Source: Pelosinus fermentans DSM 17108 (GTDB taxonomy: Bacteria > Bacillota > Negativicutes > DSM-13327). From it: a DNA stretch of 64,000 bases. This document shows, piece by piece, positions 7,444 through 18,000 of the stretch. The position numbers were made by a program, and so were the translations under genes. Position 1 is the first letter of the stretch, and the number at the start of each line of letters is the position of its first letter. The stretch spans positions 4,945,076 to 5,009,075 of the forward strand of contig NZ_AKVN02000001.1 in NCBI RefSeq assembly GCF_000271485.2, written 5' to 3'. A model generated the notes under the pieces. That model searched no databases and was not told where the DNA came from. It saw only the letters and a program-made list of their open reading frames with translations.

Positions 7444-9297
7444 ATGGAAAATTCTACTAATCAACTCATAGAATCAACAGATAACACTTTTGATGATGCA
7501 ATTGAAAGAGCCAAAAATGTAAAGGCAGCAACGATTCGCTTAATTAAGCTGCTTGCAAGGCAGAGAGGAAAGCTCTTGCTGATCTTGCTTTCCGTACTGA
7601 TCAGCGCCGCTCTGTCGATTGCGGCTCCTTTGGTAATGGGAAAGGCTGTGGACCAGCTATACGAAGGAATCAAGTCAGCTGCTGCAGCAGAAACAGCATT
7701 TCAGGTCAGTATTAATACAATGGGCGGTACCATCGGCATTCTGCTGCTTATTTATCTAGCCACTTCGTTATTTAATTATTTTGAGGAATATATAATGGCC
7801 AGCGTGTCGCAGCAGCTAACGCTCAGTATGCGCAAGGAATTAAGCGGCAAACTTAACCGCCTGCCGCTCAAGTATTTCGATTCTCACTCGAAGGGAGATC
7901 TATTAAGCCGTGTCACCAATGATATTGAGCGAATTGCAGACAGCTTGCAGGAGGGACTGATAAAATTTATTACCTCAGTCGTTACTATTTTTGCCTCCCT
8001 TATCATTATGACGTTTATCAGCCCGATCCTTACCAGCATTGTCATTACAACACTGGGACTCTCCCTATTTGTAACCACAAGGTTCTCACATAAAATAGAG
8101 GGATATTTTGCTGATAACCAAAAAAACCTTGGTGAACTCAACGGCAAAATTGAGGAAATATATACAGGCCAGCTTATCATTAAAGCCTTCAGCAAGGAGT
8201 CGGATACACTAAAAGCCTTTCAGGCTGCCAATGAAAAGCTGTATGATGCCAACAGAAAGGCACAGTTTTCCGTCTATGCCATTGATCCCCTGATCCGCTT
8301 CTTAGGCCGAATCGGCTATGTAATCATTGCAGTAGTCAGCGGCATCTTTGCCGTCCAGGGAACAATGTCGCTGGGCAATATACTGGCCTTTCTACGGTAT
8401 GTGGGCAACTGCTCGGAGCCGATGACCGAAATTTCCTATATCCTGAATATGCTGCAATCCGCCGTGGCGTCGGCAGAGCGTATATTTGAGGTTATGGATG
8501 AAGAAGAAGAAAGACCGGAGCAAGTTCTTGACGAGCCGCTGAAAAGCCCGAAGGGCAAGGTCACCTTTAAACATGTAAAATTTGGCTATAGGGATGATGT
8601 CGTTTTGATGAACGACATCAATCTCCAGCTGAATGCCGGCGATACCATTGCTATTGTAGGCCCTACGGGAGCCGGAAAAACCACGTTGGTCAATCTGCTG
8701 ATGCGATTTTACGAGCTTCAGGGCGGAACGATAGCCATTGATGGCGTTGATATTAAAAAGATGAGCCGCAGATCCCTGCGAAGGATGTTCGGGATGGTTT
8801 TGCAGGATACCTGGCTGTTCCATGGCAGCATAAGGGACAATATTGCCTACGGGCGTTTGGATGCCAGCCTAGATGAGGTAGTAAGCGCAGCCAAAGCCGC
8901 CCGTGCCGACCATTTTATCCGAACCTTGCCCCAGGGTTACGACACGATATTGGAAGCGGACGGCTCAAATATATCCCAGGGACAAAAACAGCTTTTGACG
9001 ATTGCCAGAGCCATTCTCGCTAATCCATCCATTTTGATTTTGGATGAAGCCACCTCCAGTGTGGATACGAAAACGGAAGCTGAAATTCAAAAAGCAATGA
9101 GCAATCTGATGAAAGGGCGGACCAGCTTCGTAATTGCACACAGATTGTCCACTATCCGCGATGCGGATTTGATTTTGGTGATGCAAAATGGAACGATTAT
9201 TGAACAGGGAAAACATCAGCAGCTGCTGGAACACCAAGGATTTTATGAACAGCTTTACAACAGCCAGTTTGCCAACAAGGTCTTGCTGGAAGGATAA
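7444..9297 (+). CDS. ABC exporter half-transporter, catalytic subunit
   Basis: Second subunit of the exporter, 617 residues. After an N-terminal cytoplasmic extension it has six membrane helices and an ATPase domain with GPTGAGKTT, LILDEATSSVD including the catalytic Glu, and IAHRLST with the switch His. Its signature is NISQGQ instead of LSGGQ. It therefore contributes the degenerate signature that faces the defective Walker site of the first subunit, exactly as in TM287/288-type pairs. The ATG at 7444 follows ACGGAGGATACT, and the longer upstream frame overlaps the previous gene without a ribosome site. It is translated from the same mRNA as the first subunit. Confidence 0.93.
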   Translation: MENSTNQLIESTDNTFDDAIERAKNVKAATIRLIKLLARQRGKLLLILLSVLISAALSIAAPLVMGKAVDQLYEGIKSAAAAETAFQVSINTMGGTIGILLLIYLATSLFNYFEEYIMASVSQQLTLSMRKELSGKLNRLPLKYFDSHSKGDLLSRVTNDIERIADSLQEGLIKFITSVVTIFASLIIMTFISPILTSIVITTLGLSLFVTTRFSHKIEGYFADNQKNLGELNGKIEEIYTGQLIIKAFSKESDTLKAFQAANEKLYDANRKAQFSVYAIDPLIRFLGRIGYVIIAVVSGIFAVQGTMSLGNILAFLRYVGNCSEPMTEISYILNMLQSAVASAERIFEVMDEEEERPEQVLDEPLKSPKGKVTFKHVKFGYRDDVVLMNDINLQLNAGDTIAIVGPTGAGKTTLVNLLMRFYELQGGTIAIDGVDIKKMSRRSLRRMFGMVLQDTWLFHGSIRDNIAYGRLDASLDEVVSAAKAARADHFIRTLPQGYDTILEADGSNISQGQKQLLTIARAILANPSILILDEATSSVDTKTEAEIQKAMSNLMKGRTSFVIAHRLSTIRDADLILVMQNGTIIEQGKHQQLLEHQGFYEQLYNSQFANKVLLEG

Positions 9298-9302
9298 TAA
9301 AT

Positions 9303-9352
9303 CCTTCTCTGTGTTCTCTGCGGATCTCTGTGCCCTCTGCGTTTAACGCTCT
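9303..9352. repeat. dispersed intergenic repeat (ctctgcg family)
   Basis: Words ctctgtgttctctgcgg and ctctgcgtttaacgct occur in tandem just after the exporter stop codon. They match the repeat family seen most clearly at 10632-10717. Confidence 0.65.
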
Positions 9353-9370
9353 TTATACACTCTTTTCTAA

Positions 9371-9405
9371 AAAAAGCTCAGGAATACTACATTCCTGAGC
9401 TTTTT
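9371..9405. terminator. bidirectional terminator between exporter and SOD
   Basis: A perfect 15-bp stem (9371-9385 with 9391-9405) with A-tract and T-tract ends serves both convergent genes. Confidence 0.9.
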
Positions 9406-9413
9406 GACATCAC

Positions 9414-9995
9414 TTATACAATTAATCTTCGATCAACTACATCCCAGTCAATATTTTTAAAGAAAGTTTCCAGATACTCTGGTCTTTTTAAACCAAAATC
9501 CATCATATACGAATGTTCCCAGGCATCTAATACTAACAACGGCTTATAATCTGCGGGAATCTCAGCCTGATGTTCATCAAGCCAAAGATTATTTAATTTA
9601 CCACTGCTGTGATCCTGACACAATACGGCCCAGCCAACACCAGGAATACTTGCAGTCGTCTTAAAATCTTCTGCCCATGTCTTATAGCTGCCAAAATTCT
9701 CGGTCAATTTTTCGATTAAACAGGATCTACGATTCATCTCGCTCTGACCGCCTAAGTTTTCAAAATACAGTTCATGCAAACGCATATCATTCGATTGCCA
9801 GCTCAAACAACGCTTAAGACTCGCATACTCAGGGGTGTCTTCCTGTCCTTGTGCTGCTAATCCTTCAAGGTTGGCTGCAATTCGATTCCGATTTTCCACA
9901 AGTTCATGATACAAGGCAAAATGATGGTGCAGTAAGGTTTCACTAAAGCCTTGCATTCCTAAAAGATGGTCAAAATCTTGTACTTGATAAGACAT
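9414..9995 (-). CDS. Fe/Mn superoxide dismutase family protein
   Basis: Dismutates superoxide in the cytoplasm. The 193-residue protein fits the Fe/Mn-SOD fold: an N-terminal helical HHHFALYHELVENRN motif carrying the first ligand, MRLHELYFENLG with the second His, and the C-terminal LVLDAWEHSYMMDFG giving the Asp and last His. The ending RPEYLETFFKNIDW is also family-typical. The usual N-terminal LPYxxDALEP segment is absent, so this is a divergent anaerobe-type member. Start at 9995 (MSYQV) follows AGGGGAAGAAAC. Metal preference cannot be decided from the sequence. Confidence 0.88.
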   Translation of the reverse strand: MSYQVQDFDHLLGMQGFSETLLHHHFALYHELVENRNRIAANLEGLAAQGQEDTPEYASLKRCLSWQSNDMRLHELYFENLGGQSEMNRRSCLIEKLTENFGSYKTWAEDFKTTASIPGVGWAVLCQDHSSGKLNNLWLDEHQAEIPADYKPLLVLDAWEHSYMMDFGLKRPEYLETFFKNIDWDVVDRRLIV

Positions 9996-10241
9996 GTTTC
10001 TTCCCCTCACTTAAAGTATTTTCACAGTGCACATACGTTCTTTTTCTATGCAGTAAAATTGTAATTCACTGCATTCGTTATAGTTTTCGTCTTTATTATA
10101 TGTTATTATTTCTGTATTATATCATCTTAAAAGCGGCATTGCTTCCCCTATACAGCATTTATACAGTATACTTTATCAGAGGAATCATTTGACATTGTGC
10201 TATAATGAAAACAATTATCAATACGCTCAAGGAGGACAATG

Positions 10242-10568
10242 ATGGAGGTTTTAAAATCTGCAGGCTATTTTATCTTGGCTGGTTTATTTGAAATCGGCGG
10301 CGGTTATTTAATATGGCTTTGGCTGCGGGAGGGAAAAGGAATTAGCTATGCAGTGTGGGGCGCTATTATTCTAGTGTTATACGGCGTCATCCCTACATTA
10401 CAGCCAGCCAGCTTTGGTCGGGTGTACGCTGCCTATGGAGGCGTTTTTATCGTACTTTCCATTCTTTGGGGGTGGGGCATTGATAAAATTCCCCCAGATC
10501 GATTTGATATTATTGGCGGCCTCATTTCACTGGCAGGCGTCCTGATTATTATGTACTGGCCCAGATGA
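10242..10568 (+). CDS. YnfA/UPF0060 family membrane protein
   Basis: A small four-helix inner-membrane protein of unknown function, 108 residues as usual for the family. Family marks are [17 protein letters not shown], the loop [15 protein letters not shown] and the end [16 protein letters not shown]. Two ATG codons are adjacent. The second (10242) sits six bases after GGAGG and is preferred over the one at 10239. The gene is isolated, with intergenic repeats after it. UPF0060 members are distantly like small multidrug resistance proteins, but no transport role is shown. Confidence 0.9.
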   Translation: MEVLKSAGYFILAGLFEIGGGYLIWLWLREGKGISYAVWGAIILVLYGVIPTLQPASFGRVYAAYGGVFIVLSILWGWGIDKIPPDRFDIIGGLISLAGVLIIMYWPR

Positions 10569-10587
10569 TGGAAGCGCTCTTAATCAC

Positions 10588-10717
10588 ATTGTCATTGCGA
10601 GCACTAATCTCTCCCTTGCTAGGAATAGAACGATTTAACCGCAGAGACGCAGAGGACGCTGAGAGGGATTTTTACCCTATCTTTTCTCTGTGTTCTCTGC
10701 GTCTCTGCGGTTAAATT
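10588..10717. repeat. palindromic intergenic repeat unit
   Basis: Arms at 10633-10656 (atttaaccgcagagacgcag) and 10693-10717 (ctgcgtctctgcggttaaat) form an inverted repeat of about 22 bp around a 36-bp centre. The word tgtcattgcgagc lies just upstream at 10588-10601 and recurs near 18826. This is the best-preserved copy in the window of the dispersed family. Confidence 0.8.
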
Positions 10718-10806
10718 ATTTTTCCCCCACGCATTTTTTATTTAGGATGGCTTTTCTTGATCATGGCATTAAAAAGTACTTATATTTATAATTTCTGAAA
10801 CGCCTA

Positions 10807-10839
10807 AAAAGAAGCTGTCAAATCCTGACAGCTTCTTTT
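10807..10839 (-). terminator. addBA operon terminator
   Basis: A 14-bp stem (10807-10820 with 10826-10839) overlaps the addA stop codon and is followed on the minus strand by TTTTT. Confidence 0.88.
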
Positions 10840-13800
10840 GTGCTAAATACGTATAAATATTTTTCGATTACCGGCTGTTTAAAAATTTTCTCTACAGCTT
10901 CTGCATACAGATTGAGCTGCACCGAATAACGGTCAATTAATTCACTGCTATCAGTCACCCAATCCGTCTTATAATCCACTAACACCAAACCATCCGCCTC
11001 ATCAAACAATACATCGAGAATTCCTTGAATGAAAATACCTTCTCCCGCCCCTACCATATCATCATAAAATTTCTCAGCAGGAAGAACCAGACTAAAGGGC
11101 AATTCTCGTCGTACTTTCGGTGAAGCGCATAAGCGCTGACCAAGACTACTTTGGAAAAAGGCTGCCACGCCTTTAATATCCACAATTTCAGCATGTTCCG
11201 GCAAGATCATTTCCTTCTTCACCATCGCTGTGATTTGCTCTTTGATACCAGACTCAGACAAATTCCCCTGTAAATCCATCTGCTGCATGATACTATGCAT
11301 TAACGTGCCTCGTTCTGCACCCGTAAGCCCCACTGACTGCTGAATGAACCTAGGACGCAGAGCAATGGATTTCTTAGCAAAGATTGGCTGGCTGCTGCTT
11401 TCTTCCACCTCTGTATCAAAACGCCGTTTGATTTCCGTCACAGACAATTTAGCAGGTTTGCCCACAATATGCTGATAAGCGTACTGCCAACCTAAGGTTT
11501 TCTCTACCCAGACAAAATCTTCGCCCCCCTCAACAGGCTGCAGGGTACGGATATTTTCTAACAATGTAGTCGTTTCAGACTGCTCTTCACCCGCCTCCAG
11601 CAATTGGCTGCGGGAATAAATATCCACCTTCCACGCTGACAGATCATCAGCAAAAATGTGGCTGGGCTCTTGTTCACATTCCCCATATTCTCGAAGAAGT
11701 GCTCCCCCCTCATGCCGTGCCACAGCGGGACATAGCCAATCCAAATAATTGCCAGCCCCTGCAATCATTGCATCTGGCAGAGTAGGCTGAAGACGATCCG
11801 TATATTGACACCATCCTGCCGCCTTTTTCGCCAGCTTGCTCACAGAACCTACGAGAATCAGTTTTTCCCTCGCCCTTGTTAAGGCTACGTAGAGAATGCG
11901 CAGCTCCTCCGCCTTGGTTTCCATGATGAGCTTATGACGAATGCCATGCCTTGCTAAAGTGGGATACCGAAAACGCAGTTCCGGATTGGTCACATAAGGA
12001 CCCACCCCTAATATTTTGTGACTCAGTACCAGGGCTTTACTATCCTGCAAATTGATGTTCTTGCCTAAATCAGCCACAAATACCAGAGGGAATTCCAGCC
12101 CTTTACTCTTGTGGATACTCATAATTCGTACCACATCTTCACTTTCTCCCAAAGCCCTGGCAACGGCAAGGTCAGAACCTTTGTCCTGCATCCGCTCGAC
12201 AAAGCGCAAAAAGCGAAATAAACCGCGAAAATTTGTCGATTCATATTGACGAGCCCGATCATACAGCGCCCGCAAATTTGCTTGCCGCAGCATTCCACCC
12301 GGCATGCCGCCTACATAATCATAGTACCCGGTATCCCGATAAATCTGCCAGATCAGTTCAGGTACACCCTTGCGCCGAGACAAATTACGCCATTTTTCAA
12401 ACTGCCTCACAAAGGCTGCTAATTTCTTCTGCGTCTTTTCGTCTATGCTTTCCTGCTCTATCTCATAGCTCAAGGCGCTCCACAACTCTTCTCCCGGGCA
12501 GCACAAACGAACTTCTGCCAACTCTTCCGTCGTAAAACCCACTAAGGGTGAACGCAGCACCGCCGCCAAGGCAATATCCTGACGCGGATTGTCAATTACA
12601 CTTAATAACGCTACCATGATCTGCACTTCAATTTCTCTAAAATAGCCGGCATCCAGTTCGGCATAAGCTGGTATGCCTGCCTTTCGCAGTACATCCAGCA
12701 TGACATTCGCCTTGCCCTTTACTGACCGGAGTAAAATAACAATATCACGCCAAGCGAGATTGCGATATTGTTTTAAACTTTTATCATACACTCGATAACT
12801 GCCTGTCATATATTCAGCCATCTTTTTCGCAATCAAACGTGCCTCTAGCTCAAACCCACTGAGTTCTGCTTCTTCCATCAGCTCGGCCGCAGGACCATCG
12901 GGGGATTCTACGCCCTCACCATTATCCATTTCCCCTTCGGGAAGATCCATCGGTTCTTGGGCCTCATCCCGATCCACAATGCACAACTCTACAGGTCCTT
13001 CTAATAAAATCCCCGGCTCCTCCGGATAATCAGGACCAGGATTGAGTTTTTCTGCTTCCCCATACTCCAATTCTCCAATTCGCGGTGCCATGAGCTGCAC
13101 AAAGAGAAAATTGACAGCGTGCAGCACCCCTGCCCGGCTGCGAAAATTCTGAGACAGATCGATGCGGGTATATCCGCTGCCAGCTGTAGGATAGTGACGA
13201 TACTTTTCCATAAACAATTCTGGTTCAGCTAAACGGAAACGATAGATGCTCTGCTTTACATCCCCAACTAAAAATAAATTAGGCTGGGTACTGCTGGCTA
13301 CCAAACGCAGAATGGTTTCCTGCACTCCATTGGTATCCTGGTATTCATCAACCATCACTTCTGCATAACGCTCCTGCAGTTCTATGGCAACAGAAGAAGG
13401 TTCGATCTCCCCTGACCGGCTTGTTGGTGCAAGCAATATTTCTAAACAGAAATGCTCCAAATCATTGAAATCCAATACATCCTTGCTGCGCTTCATTTTG
13501 GCAAATTCCTGACCAAACTCAATGACCAATTTGCCTAAGGTCTCCACCACCGGGGCAATGAGCCGCATATCTGCCAATAGTTCTTCTGCCGGACGATCAA
13601 AAAAGTGCACCTTGCAGTCATTGACTTTATCCTTTACCTTCTGCCTGCCCCGCTGAAAATATTTTTTCAGCGACTCATCCGTTCCTTTGGGTACAGCAGC
13701 AATCTTCTCAAACTTACAACTGGCTATTGCATCAGCCAGCCGTTCCCAGGAATGAGCAGCTGCAGACAGTACTTCATCTAGAACGGCCCGATCCGCCATG

Positions 13801-14546
13801 AAGGTATCTACGTAGGCTTCCACGCCGCCTGACTTTCCTGCTTCCAGGCAAAGAGCATCCAGCTGCTGACCTGCCTGTTCCAAATCCAATATGATCTTCT
13901 CCCGGATCAACTGAGACCAAGGTGTTTGATCAACCCTTGTCCCTTCCGGCAAGGCAAAACGCTTAGAAAGATCAGCCAGCCAGTCTTCTGGCCACGGATG
14001 ACTCTGGGAAAAGTTATATAACCCTAACACCAGCTGATACAAAGAATCATCACTCTGCTCATCCCCGTAGTGTTCCACCAGATCCAAAAACGTCTCATCT
14101 CCTTGAGCATATTTGCTCTCAAAGAGGGCTTCTAAAACTTCGGTCTTCATAATCGTCACTTCTGCCTGACCCCCAATGCGAAACTGAGGATCTAAATCTA
14201 AGAGATGAAAATTCTGCCGTACAATGTTTTGACAAAAAGCATGGATGGTTGAAATAGCGGAGGAATTTAACAGTGCCAGCTGCCGCTGAATATGCTCAGA
14301 ACGAGGCTGTTTCTTCAGGGCTTCATTCAACGCCGAGCCGATTCTTCCCCGCATTTCAGCTGCCGCCGCATTGGTAAATGTAACGACTAGTACCTTATCC
14401 ACATCAATTGGCTGGTCTTTATCCAATATACGGGAAATGATCCGCTCAACCAATACAGAAGTTTTACCCGATCCAGCGGCTGCCGCTACCAATATATTTT
14501 TATTGCGAGTCTCAATTGCCAATAACTGCTGTTCAGACCAACTCAT
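10818..14546 (-). CDS. addA: AddA helicase-nuclease subunit
   Basis: The ATP-driven 3'-5' helicase and nuclease subunit of AddAB, the RecBCD counterpart that resects double-strand breaks and loads RecA after Chi recognition. The 1242-residue length is typical. Superfamily 1 helicase motifs include AAGSGKT (23-29), VMVDEYQDTN, GDVKQSIYRFR and IMSIHKSKGLEFP. The C-terminal RecB-type nuclease has GILDVLFDEADGL and LVDYKTDW. The start overlaps the end of addB by 14 bases, so the two are translationally coupled. Confidence 0.96.
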   Translation of the reverse strand: MSWSEQQLLAIETRNKNILVAAAAGSGKTSVLVERIISRILDKDQPIDVDKVLVVTFTNAAAAEMRGRIGSALNEALKKQPRSEHIQRQLALLNSSAISTIHAFCQNIVRQNFHLLDLDPQFRIGGQAEVTIMKTEVLEALFESKYAQGDETFLDLVEHYGDEQSDDSLYQLVLGLYNFSQSHPWPEDWLADLSKRFALPEGTRVDQTPWSQLIREKIILDLEQAGQQLDALCLEAGKSGGVEAYVDTFMADRAVLDEVLSAAAHSWERLADAIASCKFEKIAAVPKGTDESLKKYFQRGRQKVKDKVNDCKVHFFDRPAEELLADMRLIAPVVETLGKLVIEFGQEFAKMKRSKDVLDFNDLEHFCLEILLAPTSRSGEIEPSSVAIELQERYAEVMVDEYQDTNGVQETILRLVASSTQPNLFLVGDVKQSIYRFRLAEPELFMEKYRHYPTAGSGYTRIDLSQNFRSRAGVLHAVNFLFVQLMAPRIGELEYGEAEKLNPGPDYPEEPGILLEGPVELCIVDRDEAQEPMDLPEGEMDNGEGVESPDGPAAELMEEAELSGFELEARLIAKKMAEYMTGSYRVYDKSLKQYRNLAWRDIVILLRSVKGKANVMLDVLRKAGIPAYAELDAGYFREIEVQIMVALLSVIDNPRQDIALAAVLRSPLVGFTTEELAEVRLCCPGEELWSALSYEIEQESIDEKTQKKLAAFVRQFEKWRNLSRRKGVPELIWQIYRDTGYYDYVGGMPGGMLRQANLRALYDRARQYESTNFRGLFRFLRFVERMQDKGSDLAVARALGESEDVVRIMSIHKSKGLEFPLVFVADLGKNINLQDSKALVLSHKILGVGPYVTNPELRFRYPTLARHGIRHKLIMETKAEELRILYVALTRAREKLILVGSVSKLAKKAAGWCQYTDRLQPTLPDAMIAGAGNYLDWLCPAVARHEGGALLREYGECEQEPSHIFADDLSAWKVDIYSRSQLLEAGEEQSETTTLLENIRTLQPVEGGEDFVWVEKTLGWQYAYQHIVGKPAKLSVTEIKRRFDTEVEESSSQPIFAKKSIALRPRFIQQSVGLTGAERGTLMHSIMQQMDLQGNLSESGIKEQITAMVKKEMILPEHAEIVDIKGVAAFFQSSLGQRLCASPKVRRELPFSLVLPAEKFYDDMVGAGEGIFIQGILDVLFDEADGLVLVDYKTDWVTDSSELIDRYSVQLNLYAEAVEKIFKQPVIEKYLYVFSTKEAVRI

Positions 14547-17500
14547 CAGGTTTCACCTCCTGCCCTTGGACAATTTTCCCCATAATACTGCTCTCGTCCG
14601 GCTTTGCCAGTCTGCGGTATTGATTTTCCGGCAATAAACTGTCAAACTGACACACTGAACTATACTGACAAAATCCGCATGGCGTTCGTTTATCTAAGGC
14701 ATACGGACTAATTGCAATGTTTCCCTCCATAATCTCCCGTGCTGTATCCACTAATTTCTTCTCTACGTGACGGAGTAACAATTGAAATTCTTCCGGCTCT
14801 TTGACATAAGACAAGCAATTGCTATAAAAGGTATCATCCTTTTTCAAGGCGACCTTCAAGAATTCAGAATAGCCATCAATGCTTTGATCCAATAGCCGTA
14901 TGACCTGAGAATCTGCTAACACCCAGCCGGGCATCTTCAAAAGACCATTGATTTTTTTGCAGATTTCATCTGCGCCTAATTTTATCTTATCGGATAAGTT
15001 CGGATTCTTTAAAAAATAATACAGCACTCCTGCGGGCAGACAATCTTCATATGCCTTACTCGCTACCAATAGATAGGTTAATAACTGCAGCCGCAGTCCA
15101 TAATATACATCCACCAATTTCAGCCAAGCGCCCCCTGACTTATAATCAATGATGAGCATATATTTCTTGCCTTCTAAATCGGCAACATCCAAACGATCAA
15201 TCTGTCCCACTATTTCCAAGGAAATATCATCAGGCAGCATATAAACGAGAGGCGGCAGCGCATCATCCCCCCGGCCAAATGACTTTTCCATTGCCATGGG
15301 TTTAAAGGTACTTACTCTGTCAAATTCCACCAGACGACGCACTGCACGAGTCACCGTCCGCTTCAGCCTGCCCACCAAATGCTTGTGCTGCTCCGAACTT
15401 AATAAAATCTCATTTTGCAGTTTTGGGGCCAGTTCTTCTACCACTTGATTGACAATTTCCTTGTACTCCCCTTCGCTCATACTGCCCCAATCCCGCCCGG
15501 CCTCTTGCAGGCTGTCGCCAAATCCTTTGAGAGCAGCATGCAAAAACTGTCCCCAGTCAGGAGCCTGCAGTCGAAAAACCGCTCGTTCCTTAAGACTAAG
15601 TCCATATTGAGCAAAGTGCTTGAAGGGACAAGCCTGATAGGATTCAAAACGGGTGACGCTGCCCCTAAGTTTATTCTTCTTCGGATATAAACGTCTCGCC
15701 AAATTTCCTGGCAGGGGCTCTACCTGGTTGTGATGAAACAATCCTGCTACCGCTCGCTGCACATACCACTCCAGTCCCTGATGCTGTATCGCCCAGTTAT
15801 AAACATCCCACCACACACTGGCAATTGCCTCACCGCTCTTGTAGCTGCGGAGCACAGCCGCCAAAGAGGAAATACTGCGTTTCCCATGGGCGATATATTG
15901 TCGTTCACTTCCCGGCACAGGTTCTACAGGCAAGGAATGAAAGGGTACGTCTGCCAATTCCCGCACCCGTTTGATCAAAAGGGAAGGGCTTAGCCCCTTG
16001 CCTTCTTCATCTGCCAGAGGATAACTCAGCCACAAATAGTCTCTCGCCCTCGTTAAAGCTGTATAAACCAGAAACCGTTCTGCAAAAGAATCCGATTGAG
16101 AACCGGGTGCTAATTCCAGTCCCAGCTGGCTCATCTGACCTCGCTCGGCATCCGTTAATAAACCCTCGCCGCGACCACGCATAGGCAATACCCCATCATT
16201 TACGCCAGGGATATAAATACTCCGAATGTTTACCAAGCTGGTCTGCTCCATGGGAGAAACAGTAACATAATCAAGTCCAGGAGGTATGAGACTGAGGGTC
16301 AGTCCTTCCAAGCCTTCACTGAGCATAATTCCATAATCGGCGACTTTCATTTCTTCTGTTCCACAGATTTCCACCAGTTGTTCCATTAACTGAATGACTT
16401 GGTCCCATAGCTGACGATGCTCCCGTGCCTGCTCCAGATCTCCGGTTTCTTCGGCATGAACCGCCCACACTTCCAGTTTTTCAGGCACCATCAGCCCCAC
16501 TAGAAATTCATATAGGGCCGTCGTCATCGCCAGTACCGTAGTTGCAGCTTTCATCTGCTGCTCAAAGACAATCAGGGGCGCGGAGGCTTTCATCCGTATC
16601 TCATTAATAGATTGCAGCTGCTCTTGCTGCACTTCATTCAATTCCTCATCTTCCCCTAAGGAAAAACGACGAATAAACGTCCAGGGCTGACCATTGGTCC
16701 ATTTTGTACCGCGAATCCCAAACTCCAATACGTAGTTTTCCAATTTATCAATGTCATCCCGGGACAAATCAAATAAATCTGTCTTAAAACAGCGAAACAG
16801 CGGATCATAACTCCACCTTTCCGTGATCACTTCTAAAACAGAACGCAATAATTCTGCTAAGGGATGATGTACCGGCTGACGTTTGCGATCACTGAAAAAA
16901 GGTATCTCATAATCAGCCAGCACTGTTTCTACAAGTTCAGCGTAACTATCCCCATTCCGAAGCAAAACCCCAATATCCCGCCAGCGATAGCCTTCCTCCC
17001 GGCTTAAACGCAGCATATCTCTTGCCATACCCTCGATTTCTACCCGACGATTGGCAGCCTCTGTTACCACTACGCCTCGTACTTCTCCCGTCCAAACCAT
17101 AGAAGGAAAGGTAAATAACTGCTCTTCTATATGACCAAGAAGTGGAGCGCTAAAGCGCTTAGTCTGAACTAGTTCCACTTCCTCAACCTCTGCTCCCATT
17201 TTCCTTGCCATGTCCAATAGCTTCCGCCGTGTATCCCACTGGCGATGAAACAAGGCTGTCTCACTTGCCTGCTCGCCAGACTTCGCATCTGCCAAACACA
17301 AGGTAATGGTTACACTGGCAGCATTCTGCAATAGCTGTGCCACCACACCTGCTTCTTGAGGATTAAACCACGTAAAACCATCAATCCACACCTCGGCCTG
17401 ATGCAAAATAGCAGACTGAGGAATCTTCTCCGCCAGCAAAGTGAGATAGTCTTCAGGATCTGTATAACGCCCTTGCAAAAAGTTCTCAAAACCTTGATAT

Positions 17501-17985
17501 ACTAAGGCTAAATCATGCAGTTTATCACCAATCGGCAAATCCGAACACTGTTCTTCCACTTCCGCCAAAGACTCTGGTGATACACCATAGGCTTTAAATT
17601 CCTGAATCATGCTGACTAAAATATCGGCAAAACTTCGCTGGGCAGCCGCCCGATGAAAGATCTTAAAATCTGCTTGATGATCATGCAGCAATTTATTCAA
17701 TACGATTCGTTTCCCCAGTTCCGTAATATGAGGACGAACCGCACCACCCGTTTCCATTAAAATCCGATGCGCCAAACGGCGAAAACCAAAGACATAGGCC
17801 CTCGTAAAGCCAGCAATGTCAGGATTGGATGCCAGCTCATGCTCCACCTGAAAGGTAGCATGCTCCGGCAAGATCATGATCATGGACCGGCCTTCCGGTG
17901 ATGCTGCCAGCATCTGTCCCATTTCCTCTAAACAATACTGGGTCTTACCAGCCCCAGCCCTTCCTATTATTAAACGAAGCTTCAC
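14533..17985 (-). CDS. addB: AddB ATPase-like nuclease subunit
   Basis: The partner of AddA, with an inactivated helicase fold that scans for Chi and an active nuclease with an iron-sulfur cluster. RLIIGRAGAGKTQYC opens the protein. The nuclease domain has GQIDRLDV and LIIDYKSG, and Cys in FESYQACPFKH and TPCGFCQYSSVC can supply the four cluster ligands. The start is best placed at GTG 17985 (MKLRLIIGRAG), nine bases after GAGGTG. The GTG at 17997 has no separate ribosome site. First full-length gene of the addBA operon. Confidence 0.95.
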   Translation of the reverse strand: MKLRLIIGRAGAGKTQYCLEEMGQMLAASPEGRSMIMILPEHATFQVEHELASNPDIAGFTRAYVFGFRRLAHRILMETGGAVRPHITELGKRIVLNKLLHDHQADFKIFHRAAAQRSFADILVSMIQEFKAYGVSPESLAEVEEQCSDLPIGDKLHDLALVYQGFENFLQGRYTDPEDYLTLLAEKIPQSAILHQAEVWIDGFTWFNPQEAGVVAQLLQNAASVTITLCLADAKSGEQASETALFHRQWDTRRKLLDMARKMGAEVEEVELVQTKRFSAPLLGHIEEQLFTFPSMVWTGEVRGVVVTEAANRRVEIEGMARDMLRLSREEGYRWRDIGVLLRNGDSYAELVETVLADYEIPFFSDRKRQPVHHPLAELLRSVLEVITERWSYDPLFRCFKTDLFDLSRDDIDKLENYVLEFGIRGTKWTNGQPWTFIRRFSLGEDEELNEVQQEQLQSINEIRMKASAPLIVFEQQMKAATTVLAMTTALYEFLVGLMVPEKLEVWAVHAEETGDLEQAREHRQLWDQVIQLMEQLVEICGTEEMKVADYGIMLSEGLEGLTLSLIPPGLDYVTVSPMEQTSLVNIRSIYIPGVNDGVLPMRGRGEGLLTDAERGQMSQLGLELAPGSQSDSFAERFLVYTALTRARDYLWLSYPLADEEGKGLSPSLLIKRVRELADVPFHSLPVEPVPGSERQYIAHGKRSISSLAAVLRSYKSGEAIASVWWDVYNWAIQHQGLEWYVQRAVAGLFHHNQVEPLPGNLARRLYPKKNKLRGSVTRFESYQACPFKHFAQYGLSLKERAVFRLQAPDWGQFLHAALKGFGDSLQEAGRDWGSMSEGEYKEIVNQVVEELAPKLQNEILLSSEQHKHLVGRLKRTVTRAVRRLVEFDRVSTFKPMAMEKSFGRGDDALPPLVYMLPDDISLEIVGQIDRLDVADLEGKKYMLIIDYKSGGAWLKLVDVYYGLRLQLLTYLLVASKAYEDCLPAGVLYYFLKNPNLSDKIKLGADEICKKINGLLKMPGWVLADSQVIRLLDQSIDGYSEFLKVALKKDDTFYSNCLSYVKEPEEFQLLLRHVEKKLVDTAREIMEGNIAISPYALDKRTPCGFCQYSSVCQFDSLLPENQYRRLAKPDESSIMGKIVQGQEVKPDELV

Positions 17986-18000
17986 CTTATGTTTCACCTC

